A DNA stretch of 64,000 bases from Brachypterus glaber (GCA_958510825.1 OY294048.1:38715026-38779025); one strand, 5' to 3'; positions 35,026 through 48,207 are shown, counted from the stretch's first letter. Notes: a model not told the origin generated them from the sequence alone. Program-made: numbers and translations.

Positions 35026-36928
35026 AATACAGCTAACAGGTATCTAAAAAGAAATATTTTTAAGAACATCAATAAACTTATTTGAAGAATAATTTTCTTT
35101 GTGTTCATAGTATTAAAATTATTTATTAATTACATCGGCACTTAGTGCTACTAAGAGTGCCGATGTATTGAAATCTTCGCCGAAAAGTATTTGACCACCT
35201 TTTTTTCGCATTTCTCGACGTTTTAGAGTCGAAATCAGTAAAAAAAAATTTTGCGTCCGTCTGTCTGTGTCTGTTTGTGTGTAAACTCTCTAACTCCATT
35301 TCTACATGAGATATCGACTTGCGGTTTTTTGCATATTGTTTCTTATCGTATTCCGAAGAGCTGATTTTGGGGGTAAACGATTGGGGGTAAGGGGGTAAAA
35401 ATAAGGTAAACTCCTATTTTTAGTGTTTTTTGTTTATAATTAAGGCAACTATTATTATATTTGGTTAATTTAGCACTTATATAAAAGATAATTTTAAATT
35501 GGTCAAAATTTTTTATAAACGACGTTTTCCTAAAACGCATTGTTTTCGAGATATTGGCGTTTAAAGCAGTAAAAGGTTTTTTTAGCATATCTCACATATT
35601 TATAACCCGATTTCAAAAAATTATATTTTAAATAAAAGCTCTTTTTAAGCCCTATAAAATATGTTATATACAGTTTTTTCCTAGAATATAATGTTTTAAA
35701 GATACAGAATTTAAAATCAAACAAAACACCTAGATTGAAATTTGCAAACTAGATGGCTCTAGTGTACAATAGTGCCGATGTTTTGACAGGGTGCTTGCAA
35801 CGTTTCATCTAGTTTTATATATAAAATTATAATAATTATTCTATCTATATATATATAGATTTTTTTGCTTCGAACGTCGGTGAGAAGCAAAATAACATGA
35901 CATTCACGTGAAAGCCACGTTAATATGTGACATGCGATATATTCACAGCGTTGCTAAATATTTGTTATTAAATAACATGGTTGTCACACGTGTTACGTTG
36001 CAAATGTGATGTTAAATACATGTTATTTTTCAATATTATGCGATGTTATGATTTAGTTTAAAAATACACCCAAAAGTGATGTTAATTTCTTGTAATATAA
36101 CATCCCTTGCTACCTGGGAATACAGCTAACAGGTATCTAAAAAGAAATATTTTTAAGAACATCAATAAACTTATTTGAAGAATAATTTTCTTTGTGTTCA
36201 TAGTATTAAAATTATTTATTAATTACATCGGCACTTAGTGCTACTAAGAGTGCCGATGTATTGAAATCTTCGCCGAAAAGTATTTGAGCACCTTTTTTTC
36301 ACATTTCTCGACGTTTTAGACCATTCTGAGTCGAAATCAGTAAAAAAAAATTTTGCGTCCGTCTGTCTGTGTCTGTTTGGGTGTAAACTCTCTAACTCCA
36401 TTTCTACATGAGATATCGACTTGCGGTTTTTTGCATATTGCCATCGTATTCCGAAGAGCTGATTTTGGGGGTAAACGATTGGGGGTAAGGGGGTAAAAAT
36501 AGGGTAAACTCCTATTTTTAGCGTTTTTTGTTTATAATTAAGGCAATATTATATTTGGTTAATTTAGCACTTATATAAAAGATAATTTTAAATTGGTCAA
36601 AATTTTTTATAAACGACGTTTTCCTAAAACGCATTGTTTTCGAGATATTGGCGTTTAAAGCAGTAAAAGGTTTTTTAACATATCTCACATATTTATAACC
36701 CGATTTCAAAAAATTATATTTTAAATAAAAGCTCTTTTTAAGCCCTATAAAATATGTTATATACAGTTTTTTCCTAGAATATAATGTTTTAAAGATACAG
36801 AATTTAAAATCAAACAAAACACCTAGATTGAAATTTGCAAACTAGATGGCTCTAGTGTACAATAGTGCCGATGTTTTGACAGGGTGCTTGCAACGTTTCA
36901 TCTAGTTTTATATATAAAATTATAATAA
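34754..36928 (+). repeat. Tandem duplication, period about 1098 bp
   Basis: Copy 1 (34754-35851) and copy 2 (35852-36928) are nearly identical and differ mainly by small indels, for example an extra CCATTCTGAG near 36321 in copy 2. Each starts TATATAGATTTTTTTGCTTC and contains the right half of the CCCAGGTAGCAA element plus its 3' flank, including CATCGGCACTTAGTGCTACT. The matching open frames in both units lack any protein signature. Confidence 0.92.
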
Positions 36929-37797
36929 CCCAGTCCGCACATATATGGATGCAACATGGTAAAGAAAGATTTTTTAGGTAACATGTGCCATATTACATGA
37001 GACATAACATACATATGTATGCTACATAACATGCCCTATAACAGAAAGATTTTTTACGTTACATGTGCCATATTACATAAGATGTAACATACATATGTAT
37101 GATACATAACATGCAATATTGCATGTTATGTATCATATATATGGTACGAGAACATACACGATACATAAAATGTTATGAATTCAATACTAAATATGGCGTC
37201 TATATTATTTTAATTTTTATAGGTTAGAATCACTAATATTCTTAAAATTGTTGTTAATAATAAAAGTTTTACCCTTAAGTAGTAGAAACGCATGTATTTT
37301 TAAACAACTAAACCGATTTTAGATAATTTTAGACAAAAAATTAAAATATATATATATTTTTTTAAAATGATTATTTGCTATTTTTTCTCTAAAAATTGGC
37401 TTTTTATGTGGCCCATGATTTTTAAGCCTGGTAGAAAGTTTGCTTTCACAGTAAAAATGCACATCGTATAAGAATTTTGCCTGATGGATGATGCTACATA
37501 TAAAGATATTTATATACTTTAATTATTAGGTTTATCAAAAAGACGTAAAAATGTTCACCATGTCTAAATTTATGATGCACTCCATAACAAGTAAAATTCG
37601 GAAACGCCTACTTTTATTGTTATGTACCTAGTATGTATCTGATATGTAGCATGTTATGTAGCTGATACATAACTTGAGGCGGAATTGTTAAAGTCCAAGG
37701 ACTATACATGGACTATAAAAATTACATGTCTGCAACATCACATAGAACAGTGGTTATGTACCTGCTATGTTCCTGCCATGTATTTGTGTTGACTGGG
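36929..37797. mobile_element. Non-autonomous element, TIR CCCAGTC(n)GCACA
   Basis: The left end CCCAGTCCGCACA and right end TGTGTTGACTGGG are imperfect inverted repeats. The interior is packed with ACATACATATGTATG and CATGTTATGTA words. It begins at the very edge of the second copy of the 1.1-kb tandem duplication. Confidence 0.7.
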
Positions 37798-38418
37798 AAC
37801 ATGAATGAAAAAGGTTTAAAATCTTTTACAATGTTTCAATTAGCATCTGGCATCACAAGAAAACACATTAACAGCATAACGGGCACTATCCGACACAGGT
37901 GGCTGTTTCCTAATAAGACACCTGTACCATAAAGAATAATTTATATGACATAATGTATGGACCAATGTGAAGCAGCATGCTTTAGCAGTGCTTTATAAAT
38001 AGGAGAATAGGCTATAGAAAGAATTAATTCTATGCGACGGTTTATGGTAAATAAATCTTACACTGTTGCCGTTGTATCATATTTTTTTATATCAATTATT
38101 TGATGATTCATTAAAAAAATTGCAAATTTTAGGTACATGAGTCAAGCGTCAGCGCTGCAGCGTCCAGATCAAGATTGATATCAGGCGGCTTCAGCAATTT
38201 TAATGCAAGATATTTGCAAATAACAAGAAAAACGAAACGTCAAAGAAACAACAAAGTTAACTTGACAACAAGGCAGTGGGCTACCAATAGCCACACCATC
38301 TAGAAATAAAATACAATACAAAAAAGAATAAATATTATAAAGAAGAAGAATCACAGTTCGCCGAGTTCATCCAATGAAGACGGCAGATAAACGTTTAGCT
38401 TAAGTAATTTAGTTTTTA
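37798..38418. other. Intergenic, nothing recognised
   Basis: No gene, RNA or clear repeat. Confidence 0.5.
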
Positions 38419-38555
38419 AGGGCCACTTGCACCAAATTTTGGTACGGGATTAACTCAGCTAAACCAAGTTTAAGTTAAAAAGGCTGAGTTTTGATTGGTC
38501 AGCCGTCAATTTAATCCAAGTTTAAAGTTAAACCAGCATTGGTGCAAGTGGCCCT
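38419..38555. mobile_element. 137-bp MITE, TIR AGGGCCACTTGCACCAA
   Basis: A perfect 17-base inverted repeat at both ends. The interior contains AACCAAGTTTAA-type sub-repeats and no coding sequence. Confidence 0.85.
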
Positions 38556-39045
38556 AAGTGAGTGTTTGTTGCGACTATCACTTTACTATCACAGTGCTTT
38601 TACATTTTTATCACAGACTATTGCGTAATATTAGTACGCAATGCTAATAAAATTTAATTTGAACAAATATGCACACATAAGCATAGAATAAAAAATCCTT
38701 AAATTGGTAACATAAACATGAATATCGCAAAAAATATTAATGAATTTAATTTGAAACGTACAACGTGGAAGATAATTTTTTTTTAAGTTTGGACAAAGAT
38801 CATTACACAGTGAGAAGTTTTTTGCGAGTCAAGATAGAAAAAGTCCAAACAATATAACCCAGAAATTTGGACTTCGGGGATAGGAATTCCCAGACCACTT
38901 CGCTGTGACCCGAATTCCTAGATTACAGGAAGAAAAAATAGGGTATAAATACATATTTGTATCGAGCTGGCCAAATTCCAAAGGATAAAGCCACGATTCT
39001 TTAAAGAAGAAGAAGAAGAAGAAAAAAGAAGAAGAAATAGTGAGC

Positions 39046-39202
39046 GGTTAAGGGCATATCCACAGGCTTGCATAACAACATAATACATAACAATGCGATG
39101 CCATGATTGGCTTGATGTGGCGCCATGTATTTTGTAAGCCAATCACGGCATCGCATTCTTATGTTTTATGTTCTTATACAAGCTTCTGGATAGGCCTTAA
39201 CG
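39046..39202. mobile_element. 157-bp MITE next to an assembly gap
   Basis: GGTTAAGGGCATATCCACAG and CTTCTGGATAGGCCTTAACG are imperfect inverted ends. Inner arms AATGCGATGCCATGATTGGC and GCCAATCACGGCATCGCATT pair well. A (GAA)n run precedes it at 39006-39036. A copy of GTTTGGACTTT (minus) is at 38840-38850. Confidence 0.75.
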
Positions 39203-39209
39203 TATTAGC

Positions 39210-39409
39210 NNNNNNNNNNNNNNNNNNNNNNNNNNNNNNNNNNNNNNNNNNNNNNNNNNNNNNNNNNNNNNNNNNNNNNNNNNNNNNNNNNNNNNNNNNN
39301 NNNNNNNNNNNNNNNNNNNNNNNNNNNNNNNNNNNNNNNNNNNNNNNNNNNNNNNNNNNNNNNNNNNNNNNNNNNNNNNNNNNNNNNNNNNNNNNNNNNN
39401 NNNNNNNNN
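39210..39409. other. Assembly gap of 200 N
   Basis: Exactly 200 undetermined bases, a round number typical of a scaffold gap of unknown true size. Confidence 0.99.
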
Positions 39410-41298
39410 ATTTGTTTTGGGACGAACAAATAACTTTCTCGATAAAGAAAATTTTGGCTTTTTTAAGAATCTTTCTAAAAATATCTCTATAAATCCTTGG
39501 TAAAACTAGCCTTGTTAGCTTTTTTAAGAATAAAATTGACATTTTTAATGATGCAGTTGGTTTTTTCAACATCCCCAATAATATAACCCAGCGAACACTA
39601 CTATCAACCCATTAGGGAACATTCAAGTATCACGTAACGCTCTAGGGCGGAGGGCGAATTTCTTTAAAACGTTTCGCTGCGTTTGGACGTTTTTATGACT
39701 GTCAAGATATTTATAAAAAAAAACGTAAATCCCAAAAAAATACATATGGGCCACTCTTGCACTATGCCTCATTTTAACTTCGCTCAATTTCTATGTTATT
39801 TAGTGCACTATTCATTCATGCGTTTTCCTTCTATCAATTGGTGTCTTAAAAGAACCGTGCTAAATAGTACTCATTCAGTATTTGTATTTTATGGTGCAGA
39901 GTTTGTCTCATGAATCATAATGTCTATACTAGAATGATGTGTACTTACTCCAAAAAATAGTCTTGTCGGTTACAGTTAGGATTTCACGGAATTTCTCGTC
40001 TCTATTGGTTTTTTGCAAATTTTATCTTTTTGTTTCCCACCCCTAATTTTTTTTCATAAATGATTTAAACACACCATAAGAAGTAATTTAGTCAAATATA
40101 AAAAAATAATAGGGGCCGATTATTTTTTTACTTTTTTTCTAATTTATTATATATACCTACATATTAAGTACTTGTTCAATATATATTTTAGATATAATAA
40201 TTAAATTATTATAATATAATCACTAATTAAATTATTATACATGTATAATCACTACATTACAAAAATGGCACTTTCGACCGAAAAAAAAAATTTTTTTTTG
40301 CTTTTAAGAAAATTAAAATTAGAATGAATAATGCCATGAAATGTCGAGAAAATGTGAAAAAAGTGGATGTTAAAAAAATATCGGTCTGTCTGTCCTCTGT
40401 CTATAAATCTTATAACTTCTAAACGAAACGTCCGATTTAAATAATTCTTTCACTAAACGATTTAGGACCATTGGAGTTTGTCTTACGTCAAATATGGTTA
40501 ACAATGGGAGCAGAAAACGAGGAAAGGGTTAAAAAAATAATATTTTTGGCTATAACTAGCTTATTATTGATAACATAACAATAAAAGATAGCAAAATCTT
40601 AACCCACAACAAAAATAATTGAAATTTTTAGTAAAAAATAAAAAAAAATACTTTTTATCTGTACATAAATTTTATTCTACGATCAATAAATAATAAGCGA
40701 GTTATCGCAAAAAGTATTAGTTTTGGCGCCCTTTGTCCTCCTTGACTGATCCCAATGTTAACCATATTTGACATCAAGAAAACTACGAAGGCCCTGAATC
40801 GTATACGAAGGAATTTTTTTAAACCGTAATGACGGACGGTCCGTATTTTTTTTTTAAATTTGCATGATATATATTTTAACGTCCGCAGGCAAAATTTTTC
40901 TAGAAATTTCAAGGTCACGTATACGCGTAACTGCGAATCTGTGATTACATTATTGGTAATTATGTGCAACAGGCAACATTTTTATAAATTATTTTCAAAC
41001 CACCTCTTATCAGCAAATTATTTTATAACAATTAGTTTTTTTTACAACATTTGCTTTTGGATTAAAAATTAAAGCTGGCGCAGGGGATTGCTTGTGATTG
41101 AGATTACAAAACTTGCGATCTACAGCGCCGCAGGTATTTTTTTTTTTCGGAAATCTCAAACTCAAAACAAGTTTGAAATAAAAAAAAATACCCCTCCGTT
41201 ACTACGAGATTTGTAAAGTTCCAATAAAATCCCAAATTTCTCATTTTTTCACCTGCATGCATGTGGATTAAGTACTTAAATCTTGTAGTGCTTGCATA
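39410..41298. other. Intergenic repeat debris
   Basis: No gene is supported. A fragment near 39625 (TTCAAGTATCACGTAACGC) is shared with 13312 (reverse) and 63568. AT-rich runs near 40140-40260 resemble 53040-53110. Open frames on both strands at 40655-41072 overlap one another and show no family motif. Confidence 0.5.
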
Positions 41299-41301
41299 CT
41301 A

Positions 41302-42133
41302 CACTGAAAGAAATTACATTGAAAAGGTGTAAAAAAATTCACTCTATAAATGTGTAAATTTTACACCTTTTGACCTAGAGTATGTATTTTTACATCCATA
41401 CCTTCTGCAATAATACACTCGGAGCTCAAGAAAGTTTATTTTTATAAACATACCTTTAGCAACAATACACCCGAAGTGTAAAAATCACACTTCTGATGTA
41501 CAAGCCAGCCAATCGCGGGCTTTAATCCAGTCACGTGACTCGAGAAGCCAGAAGCCCTGCTTCATCGAGTCTGGTGGCTGCCGACCATTATAATTGTTTA
41601 CGTTTGTAAGAGCATACGTATAATTTTGTGTGTGCTAGATTTTTCAAGGAAATAATTGTTAAGTGTTGATTAAAAGTAAATATTTAAAAAATGTGATTAA
41701 TACAATATCCTTAAAACATACATTTTATAATATTTTACTTATTTAGGCGGTAACACTGGACTACAAATTTTGAGTTATTAAGACTTGTGTATGTTTTCTG
41801 TTTCTATTTTATATTGGTACTTTTTGTAGCGCTGATTTCGAATATACGTTTTATTTTTCTGTTGCGTAGTTTTTCCATAAAACACTATTCAGAAATAGAA
41901 AAATAACAAAATGGTTATTCTATTTACGTACATGTTGTAAAATTTACCCACTTGGTATAATAGTATATGTATACACCCTACAAGTATATTTACGCGTTGG
42001 TGTAAACTTTACACACTGGATGTAAAAATATAATACACACCGCATTTATATTAACGCTTCGAGTGTAAATTCACATCAGCTGCAGCTGCAAGTAAATTAC
42101 CCATGCACGCGGATGTAAAAATTTATCTCAGTG
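41302..42133. mobile_element. Non-autonomous element with CACTGA/TCAGTG ends
   Basis: CACTGAAAGAAATT and AATTTATCTCAGTG form imperfect terminal repeats, extended by CTA/TAG outside. The interior repeats GTGTAAATTTTACACC-like palindromic words, with a higher-GC centre near 41500-41580. No transposase is seen. Confidence 0.65.
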
Positions 42134-42136
42134 TAG

Positions 42137-43158
42137 TTCACCTAAATATTTTTATTGGACAAATTGTCTTTATCCAATTTGTTTGGAGACTCCGACAGAC
42201 GGTTACAACTAAAACCTTAACACACAAATAGATAAAAATTATTTGCAGGAAATTAACAATTAATTAATTAACAATTTATTTGAAAACTAAAAAACGTAAT
42301 TTGTCTATTTAGCTATTAAATTAAAGTATGTTTGTATGTATGTCTTCATGCATAGGGGGATATTTTTTTGAATGGAAATGGGGGTCGTGTGATACATCAT
42401 TTTAATGCGAATAAAATTCTCTATTGTACTATATATTTTTTATTTTTTTAAACAATTTCTTTAAGGTTTTGATTTTTTAATTTTTTGTGCTACAAAATGC
42501 GATTTTTTAAGTTTTTTTTTTGTAAATTTCTATTTATGTCAATTAAAATTAGTGTAAAAGTATAATTTACGTTTTTTCATCATAAAATTAGATACTTTTA
42601 AAAAAATGATTTTTTTAGAGAAATTTTGACAAAAATGCCCATTTTCAACCCTATTTTAAAGCCAATTTTTATTTAAATATACAGTTAAATGGAGAACTGT
42701 ACTAGTTTTAAAATGATGTATCACACAACCCCCCTTTCCATTAAAAAAAAATGACCCCCTATGCCCCCTGCCCACATTTTAAGATCTAAAAGTATCAAAT
42801 ATATGTTCAAAGATAGTTTAAGTTATCTTATTTAAGAGTTCTAAATTTGAAGTCGATATCTCAACTCGTTCAAAAGTTAAGAGGGGGGGTGACTTTTGGA
42901 CCGCTTTGTATAAGATTTTCAACTCCATGCCGATTAACACTGCCCTTTTTGAGCAGAAGTAAACATTTGATGTGCGGTATTAAAATCTGGGTTTGTAGGA
43001 ACAAGTAATAAATTTAAACGGAATATGACTTTTAATGTCTCCTGAGGACATAAAAATGTAAATTTGTTAAAACAGCCATAACAACAGTTAGTTTTTCTTC
43101 TAGTTTATTAATATTTATTAATGATAGCAATTTTGTATCAATAAACTGATATAATAGC
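42137..43158. other. Dispersed degenerate repeat, no gene
   Basis: The segment around 42780-42900 (CGATATCTCAACTCGTTCAA then AAAGTTAAGAGGGGG) recurs at 51890-51985 and, reversed and direct, at 57420-57600. Confidence 0.6.
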
Positions 43159-43166
43159 GTTCCATC

Positions 43167-43678
43167 CAGGGCCGTAGCTATGGGGGGGATGGGGGAGAGC
43201 CTCCCCCCACCTATCTTGAAATCAATAAAATTGCATATTTTAAGGAATTAAAAACATAAAAGTTGCATATTTCATAGGTTAAAAAAAAAGAATAATAAAT
43301 TTTTAATTTTGGGAAAAAAGTGGTAAATTTAATGTATTAAAAATATAAAAGTTGGGATTTTCAAAAAACTTGCATATTTCGTGGATTCAAAATATAAAAC
43401 TTTCATAAAATTATAAATTTTTAATCTTGTGAAAAAAGTTGTAAACTTCATAGATTAAGAAACATAAAAGTAAGGATAAGAAAAAAGTCCAAACCTTGAA
43501 AATATAAATAACTTAACCAAAAGGTGTAATTTGATAAATTTTTTTTTTTTTGAGAAAGGGGCTTTTTTTTTAGTCATGAACTTTTTTTTGTCAAGGAAAA
43601 AAGTTGTGTTTTTAGGCTAAAAAAAGTTGTAATTTTTGACCTCCTCCCCCCCATCAAATCTCCTTCGCTACGGCCCTG
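43167..43678. mobile_element. hAT-like MITE with perfect 8-bp target duplication
   Basis: Ends CAGGGCCGTAGC and GCTACGGCCCTG are perfect inverted repeats. They are flanked by identical octamers GTTCCATC (43159-43166 and 43679-43686). CAGGG ends and an 8-base duplication are hallmarks of hAT elements. The interior has TTGCATATTT sub-repeats and one minus-strand GTTTGGACTTT (43484-43494). No transposase. Confidence 0.92.
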
Positions 43679-43686
43679 GTTCCATC

Positions 43687-44875
43687 TATGATATAGATTA
43701 TATTATATATGTTATATTGGTTTGGACTTTGGATCGATTTTATTTAGAATTATTAGAGTTTCATCAAAACTTTTGATTCTAAAGTTATGAAAGTCACGTG
43801 AACTTTTTTGCAAACAAAAAAGCATCGGCCTGATAGATTTTGAAAATTTTGAATTTTTCCATGGTCGCCGAGTAGCCTCTAAAAGTGAATCGTGAATGAT
43901 TTCTTCTGTTAAAAAAAGGTGTATCTTCTAAACTAAATAAGAAGCTTATCTTATTATAAGCTAAAGACTTACCGTATTATAACATAAAGACTAAAAGATT
44001 AATACAGTATTGACTTAAGTCAATACAGAATTTAAAACAGATCAATACACAATTAATCCGATAGCTCACTCTATAGAGTTATTTAAAAATACTGCCAAAA
44101 ACTACCATCTCCATTAGATGTATTGTGCCTTTGAAGTTGAAATAATTAATAGTAATTTTATACCAAGATAGAGAAGAGACTTTTTATAGTCGAGCGTATT
44201 ATATCCCGTAGCATCGAGGGCTATAATAGCACTATTACAGCACATTTACTCTTATTATTTAAACATTTTTTTATCAGTAATTAATTAATTCATTAAAAAG
44301 TAAAATATTTGCTGGATCTTAATTAACCGCGAAAAAAGAAGTAGCCTTTGAAATCGCCATTTTTGAAAACAAATAAATATATTAATTTATTCACTAAAAG
44401 TTAACAGTACTAGTAGCGTTTTTAATTTTTAAAATGTGTTAAAACATATGGGTAAGTACTTATTTAATAAAAAATGTGTTATATTTTATTATGAATTAAC
44501 TTGTAATGTTTGCCATGTTAATTCTTTATCTAATGGCAAAATATTATTGAGTTTTGCCCAACAGAAATTATTAAGCAATGTCATACCTTAGCATTTCCAG
44601 GAAAATCAACTAACAGTTATCAATTGTTTATAAAATTAACTCCAACTAGGAGAGAAAAAATGATTATTGCTCTAGGTGCAGTGATTTAATATCTCGGACT
44701 AAATACATGTTAAATAATAAATAATAATAATAATAAATAATAGTACGTTCTAAAGCTAGTAGTAAAAAAAATTATTATGCATCGAAATTTCAAAGAATAA
44801 AATAAAATAAAATAAAAATGACTACAATTGAACAACCGGTTCGGAAGTTATTTTGCATCAGTGTAAACTATTTTT
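43687..44875. other. Intergenic, nothing recognised
   Basis: AT-rich. A plus-strand GTTTGGACTTT lies at 43720-43730, just outside the MITE. Confidence 0.5.
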
Positions 44876-45040
44876 AACAGACTTCCAAAAAGGAGGAGGT
44901 TATCAATTCGACGTGTGACTTTGTTTTTTTATGTTTGTTCCCGCATAACTTTGGAACGAATGAACGGAATTTGATGAAACTTTTTGCAACCTAAAGAGGG
45001 CATTCATAAGGTGGTCCCGTTTTAATTTGACGCTCGGATA
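44876..45040 (+). repeat. Dispersed repeat GACTTCCAAAAAGGAGGAGG (copy 1)
   Basis: More than 140 bases from CAGACTTCCAAAAAGGAGGA through AGAGGGCATTC and GGTGGTCCCGTTT match 48208-48370 closely. The motif is known to me as widespread in insect genomes. Its class is not clear from these copies. Confidence 0.8.
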
Positions 45041-45589
45041 ATGCCGGGTAAACCGGATAATTAAGATAAATTAAATCATTAGAACGCAATTTCACTTAAA
45101 AATGGCCTAATTGGGTTCTACAACCAGACAAATTTTTAGATTAATATCGGATAACTCGGATAAGCCGGATAACTTGATTAAGGGGTCACTTAAATATTAA
45201 GGCACACTGAAAATCTTTTAAATGCCGTTAAACTTGCTTCTGTAGACCTGCAATTTGATATTTAGTAAATTAAACAAGATTAAAAAATGGCAACCTTCTA
45301 CAATAAAGGAGAAATAAATTAAAAAAATAAATAGGTTATAAATACCACAGGCCACAAGAAAAAATTAAATTTAATTAATATTAACAAGACTATATTTTTC
45401 TTACGTATTTTTTAGTCTAGTCAAATAACGTAAATTCCTTTGCTAAATTGCAATAAATGTACACGGGCTGATATTTTAAAGGGTAGTAGTGGATAGCAAC
45501 AGAACACTCCTATTAGTTTTTCACCGGGTGTCCGCTATCTTGAATTTTAGGGGTGAGTGCGGGTATCTCGCTAAATATGCATCTTACAA

Positions 45590-46165
45590 TAAAAATGTAT
45601 ATAACCAATTTTAATAAGGAGAAAATTTCCAACAATTTTTGTTTGGATCATTTTTTTAATATATTAATAACAATCGAGTTTCAAAAATTGCCATGTGGGT
45701 GTTTTTTTTTTCAATTTTTCAGCCAAATGATTCATCGGATGATAAAATTGGTTATGAGCTAACTTGTAGCTCTATAAGTTTTGTATATTATGCATTTTCA
45801 TAAGTATTTTTTTACGGTTAATGTGGGCGCTTAAAGTTGAGTTGCGTCCTCTGTAACCGTACCAAAGTACGTATGAAAATTTATAATATATTATAAATTT
45901 TCATACGTACTTTGCTACGGTTACAGAAGACGCAACTTAACTTTTAGCGCCCACTGTAACCGTAACTCAAATTATGAGACTTATAGAGAATTTCAAGAGC
46001 TACAAGTTTGCTCATAACCGTCCTATGAATAATTGGGCTGGAAAATAGAAAAAACCAATTCCACCTCCAAAATGACTATTTTTAAATTAACTCGATTGTT
46101 ATTAATATATTAAAAAAATGATCTAAATAAAAGTTGTTGGAAATTTTAAAAAGTAACATTTTTAG
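45590..46165. mobile_element. Foldback element, about 575 bp
   Basis: Arms of about 270 bases mirror each other: GTTGCGTCCTCTGTAACCGT against ACGGTTACAGAAGACGCAAC, AATTTTCATACGTACTTTG at the centre, and TTAATATATTAATAACAATC against its complement outside. No coding sequence. Confidence 0.85.
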
Positions 46166-46448
46166 TGGCACAAAATCTTACTTCCTCTTAATTGCATTTT
46201 TTCAAAACGGTTGCTCCTGCACTGTTACACTATATACAATTTTTTATGTATTTTTTATGTGTCAAGCCTTACATATTTTGTCCGTCTAGGCACGCGTCTG
46301 GATTAATTCAAAAAAATAAATTAACATAAGCTTATTGCCCTTATTAATACTAGTATACATGCAAAAGCCCGTCGCTTTAGCTTAAAGGGTACAATAGTTA
46401 TTAATTTTTCAAAAATTTTGTGTTATAACACGGGATCTATTTGTGAAA

Positions 46449-47066
46449 AATTAGTTTCGGTTTTCCTTTTTATTAAATTTTTATATACATGCTTGCTATT
46501 ATAGCACATACATTATGTATGATACATAAACACAAAACCACATCTTTAACAAACTGGCGTCCCTATAAAATAAAATAAATAAGAAAAATATATATATAAA
46601 TACCTTATAGATATCTATAAAAAAACTAGGAACATAAACCATAAATCCACAAAATATCACAACAGTGTCATTACTTTTAAAGAAAATTAGGAAAAATTTC
46701 TCAAAAAAGCAAATAACACGTGACGAAAAAAAAAAAAAAAAAAAAAATTCGCTACAAAATAAATAGGTTTAAAACCAGTTTAAAATTAAATTATATATAT
46801 ATAATTTAATTACATATATGTAAAAAATTGCTTTCGGTTTTCCTTTTTCTTAATTTTTTTTATACATGCTTGCTATTATAGCATATACAAAACCACATCT
46901 TCAACAAACTAGCGTCTATAAAAAAATATATAAATACCTTATAAATATCTATAAAAAAAACTAGGAACATAAACCTTTTAGGAACAATAATCCATAAAAT
47001 ATCACAACAGTGTCATTCACTTTTAAAGAAAATTCGGCAAATTTTCTTAAAACAGCAAACAACAAT
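46449..47066 (+). repeat. Direct duplication, two units of about 240-270 bp
   Basis: Units 46449-46721 and 46826-47066 both run from TTTCGGTTTTCCTTTTT through CATGCTTGCTATTATAGCA and AAATATCACAACAGTGTCAT. They differ by indels. Poly(A) and TATATATA low-complexity sequence lie between them. Confidence 0.8.
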
Positions 47067-47300
47067 TCCGCGACAGTAGTACTTGGACCGGCGAAGAAGA
47101 GTACTGCGCTACCGAGGTGGTGGTACCGTCTTCGTTATTTTCGGAGTCAATGTAACTACTAGGAGGATGGATAGCAAGCACGACAGGTGTTCGACCTTGA
47201 CCGCTGGACCGCAGGAGATGCATCTCCGCACCCTCTGCACACGCGGGACACCGCTTCTTGCGTGCACCCGGTTTTTCGCTATTTATAGCCTATAAATTAT
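47067..47300 (-). other. GC-rich island with a TATA-like box
   Basis: About 200 bases of clearly higher GC content. On the minus strand CTATAAATAGCG near 47288-47277 resembles a TATA box, with GC-rich sequence downstream. This could be the promoter and leader of a retroelement or of a non-coding first exon. The plus-strand frame over it has no recognisable domain. Confidence 0.35.
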
Positions 47301-47418
47301 AGGCAATCGGGATCAGGCATTATATTAGCAGAAAATACACAGAAATGACTTTAATACCATATCTTCATTCTTTTTCTGTTTTTAGTTAACTTGTTTTAAC
47401 CCCTACATACTTATTACT

Positions 47419-47668
47419 CAACGAACTAATAACTCTTCTCTCTAGAATAGGCTTTTTATTTGTAAAAACTGACAAAAACGTAGCCAACATATACATTTGT
47501 CTGTCTTACTCGCACAGCTTTGTTCTAACAGAGACAACAATAACAGTTACTGGTAATTGTTATTGTTCAGGCCTGAATATACTATTTGTTTACAAACAAA
47601 CCGAGATGTTGGCGATACTTTATATTAACGGTATGCGTATTCTAGAGAGAAGAGTTGTTAGTTCGGTG
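47419..47668 (+). mobile_element. hAT-like MITE (copy 2 of the CAACGAACTAATAAC family)
   Basis: About 250 bases with the same ends as 53976-54229; the right end is altered (GTTAGTTCGGTG). No target duplication is preserved. Confidence 0.85.
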
Positions 47669-47694
47669 TTCTCTCTTAATATCTAGACCTTAAG

Positions 47695-48080
47695 GTAAAT
47701 TTACATACAACGTGAAATGTTCAGACACAAATACATGTAAACATGCGTCATAAGAGAGCTAAGTCCTTTTAAAATTGGCTAAAAAATCGGTTTTTATTTA
47801 TTAACCCAGGGACCATTTTTTCGTGTAAACTAAATAAGGCGTATCTACGTATGTTATTTTAATGTAATTATTTTGACCACGGGCGTGCGAAACGTGAGGG
47901 GCATTATCAGTTTTTTGTTCCAAACTTTTTTCTGTGTATTTTTTTGTAATGTTTTTATTGGAAAATGATTCCTCAGATCAAAATACATAAAAAAGGTACT
48001 CTTATTGTAATTCTGTAGGATTAACCGTTTTCGAGAACAAATTCTTTTAAAGTGAAATTTCACGTTTCGAGGACACTGCA
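47695..48080 (+). repeat. Dispersed repeat (copy 2 of a pair with 17900-18305)
   Basis: Same blocks in the same order as the copy downstream of Rpn10. Confidence 0.7.
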
Positions 48081-48207
48081 GGGCAAAATTCATGAAAACT
48101 AGAAGGCCATGGAGTTTTGAAATAATCCGCGACTATGATTTTACTAGGTCAGGCAGTTATTAGCATTTTTATTCAAATTGCCAATTTTGACAACTGTCTA
48201 AATGTTT

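Noticed and set aside
35530..36817. Duplicated small open frames starting MFDFKFCIFKTL on the minus strand as genes
   Set aside because: They repeat because the DNA is tandemly duplicated. They overlap transposon sequence and show no domain or codon pattern.
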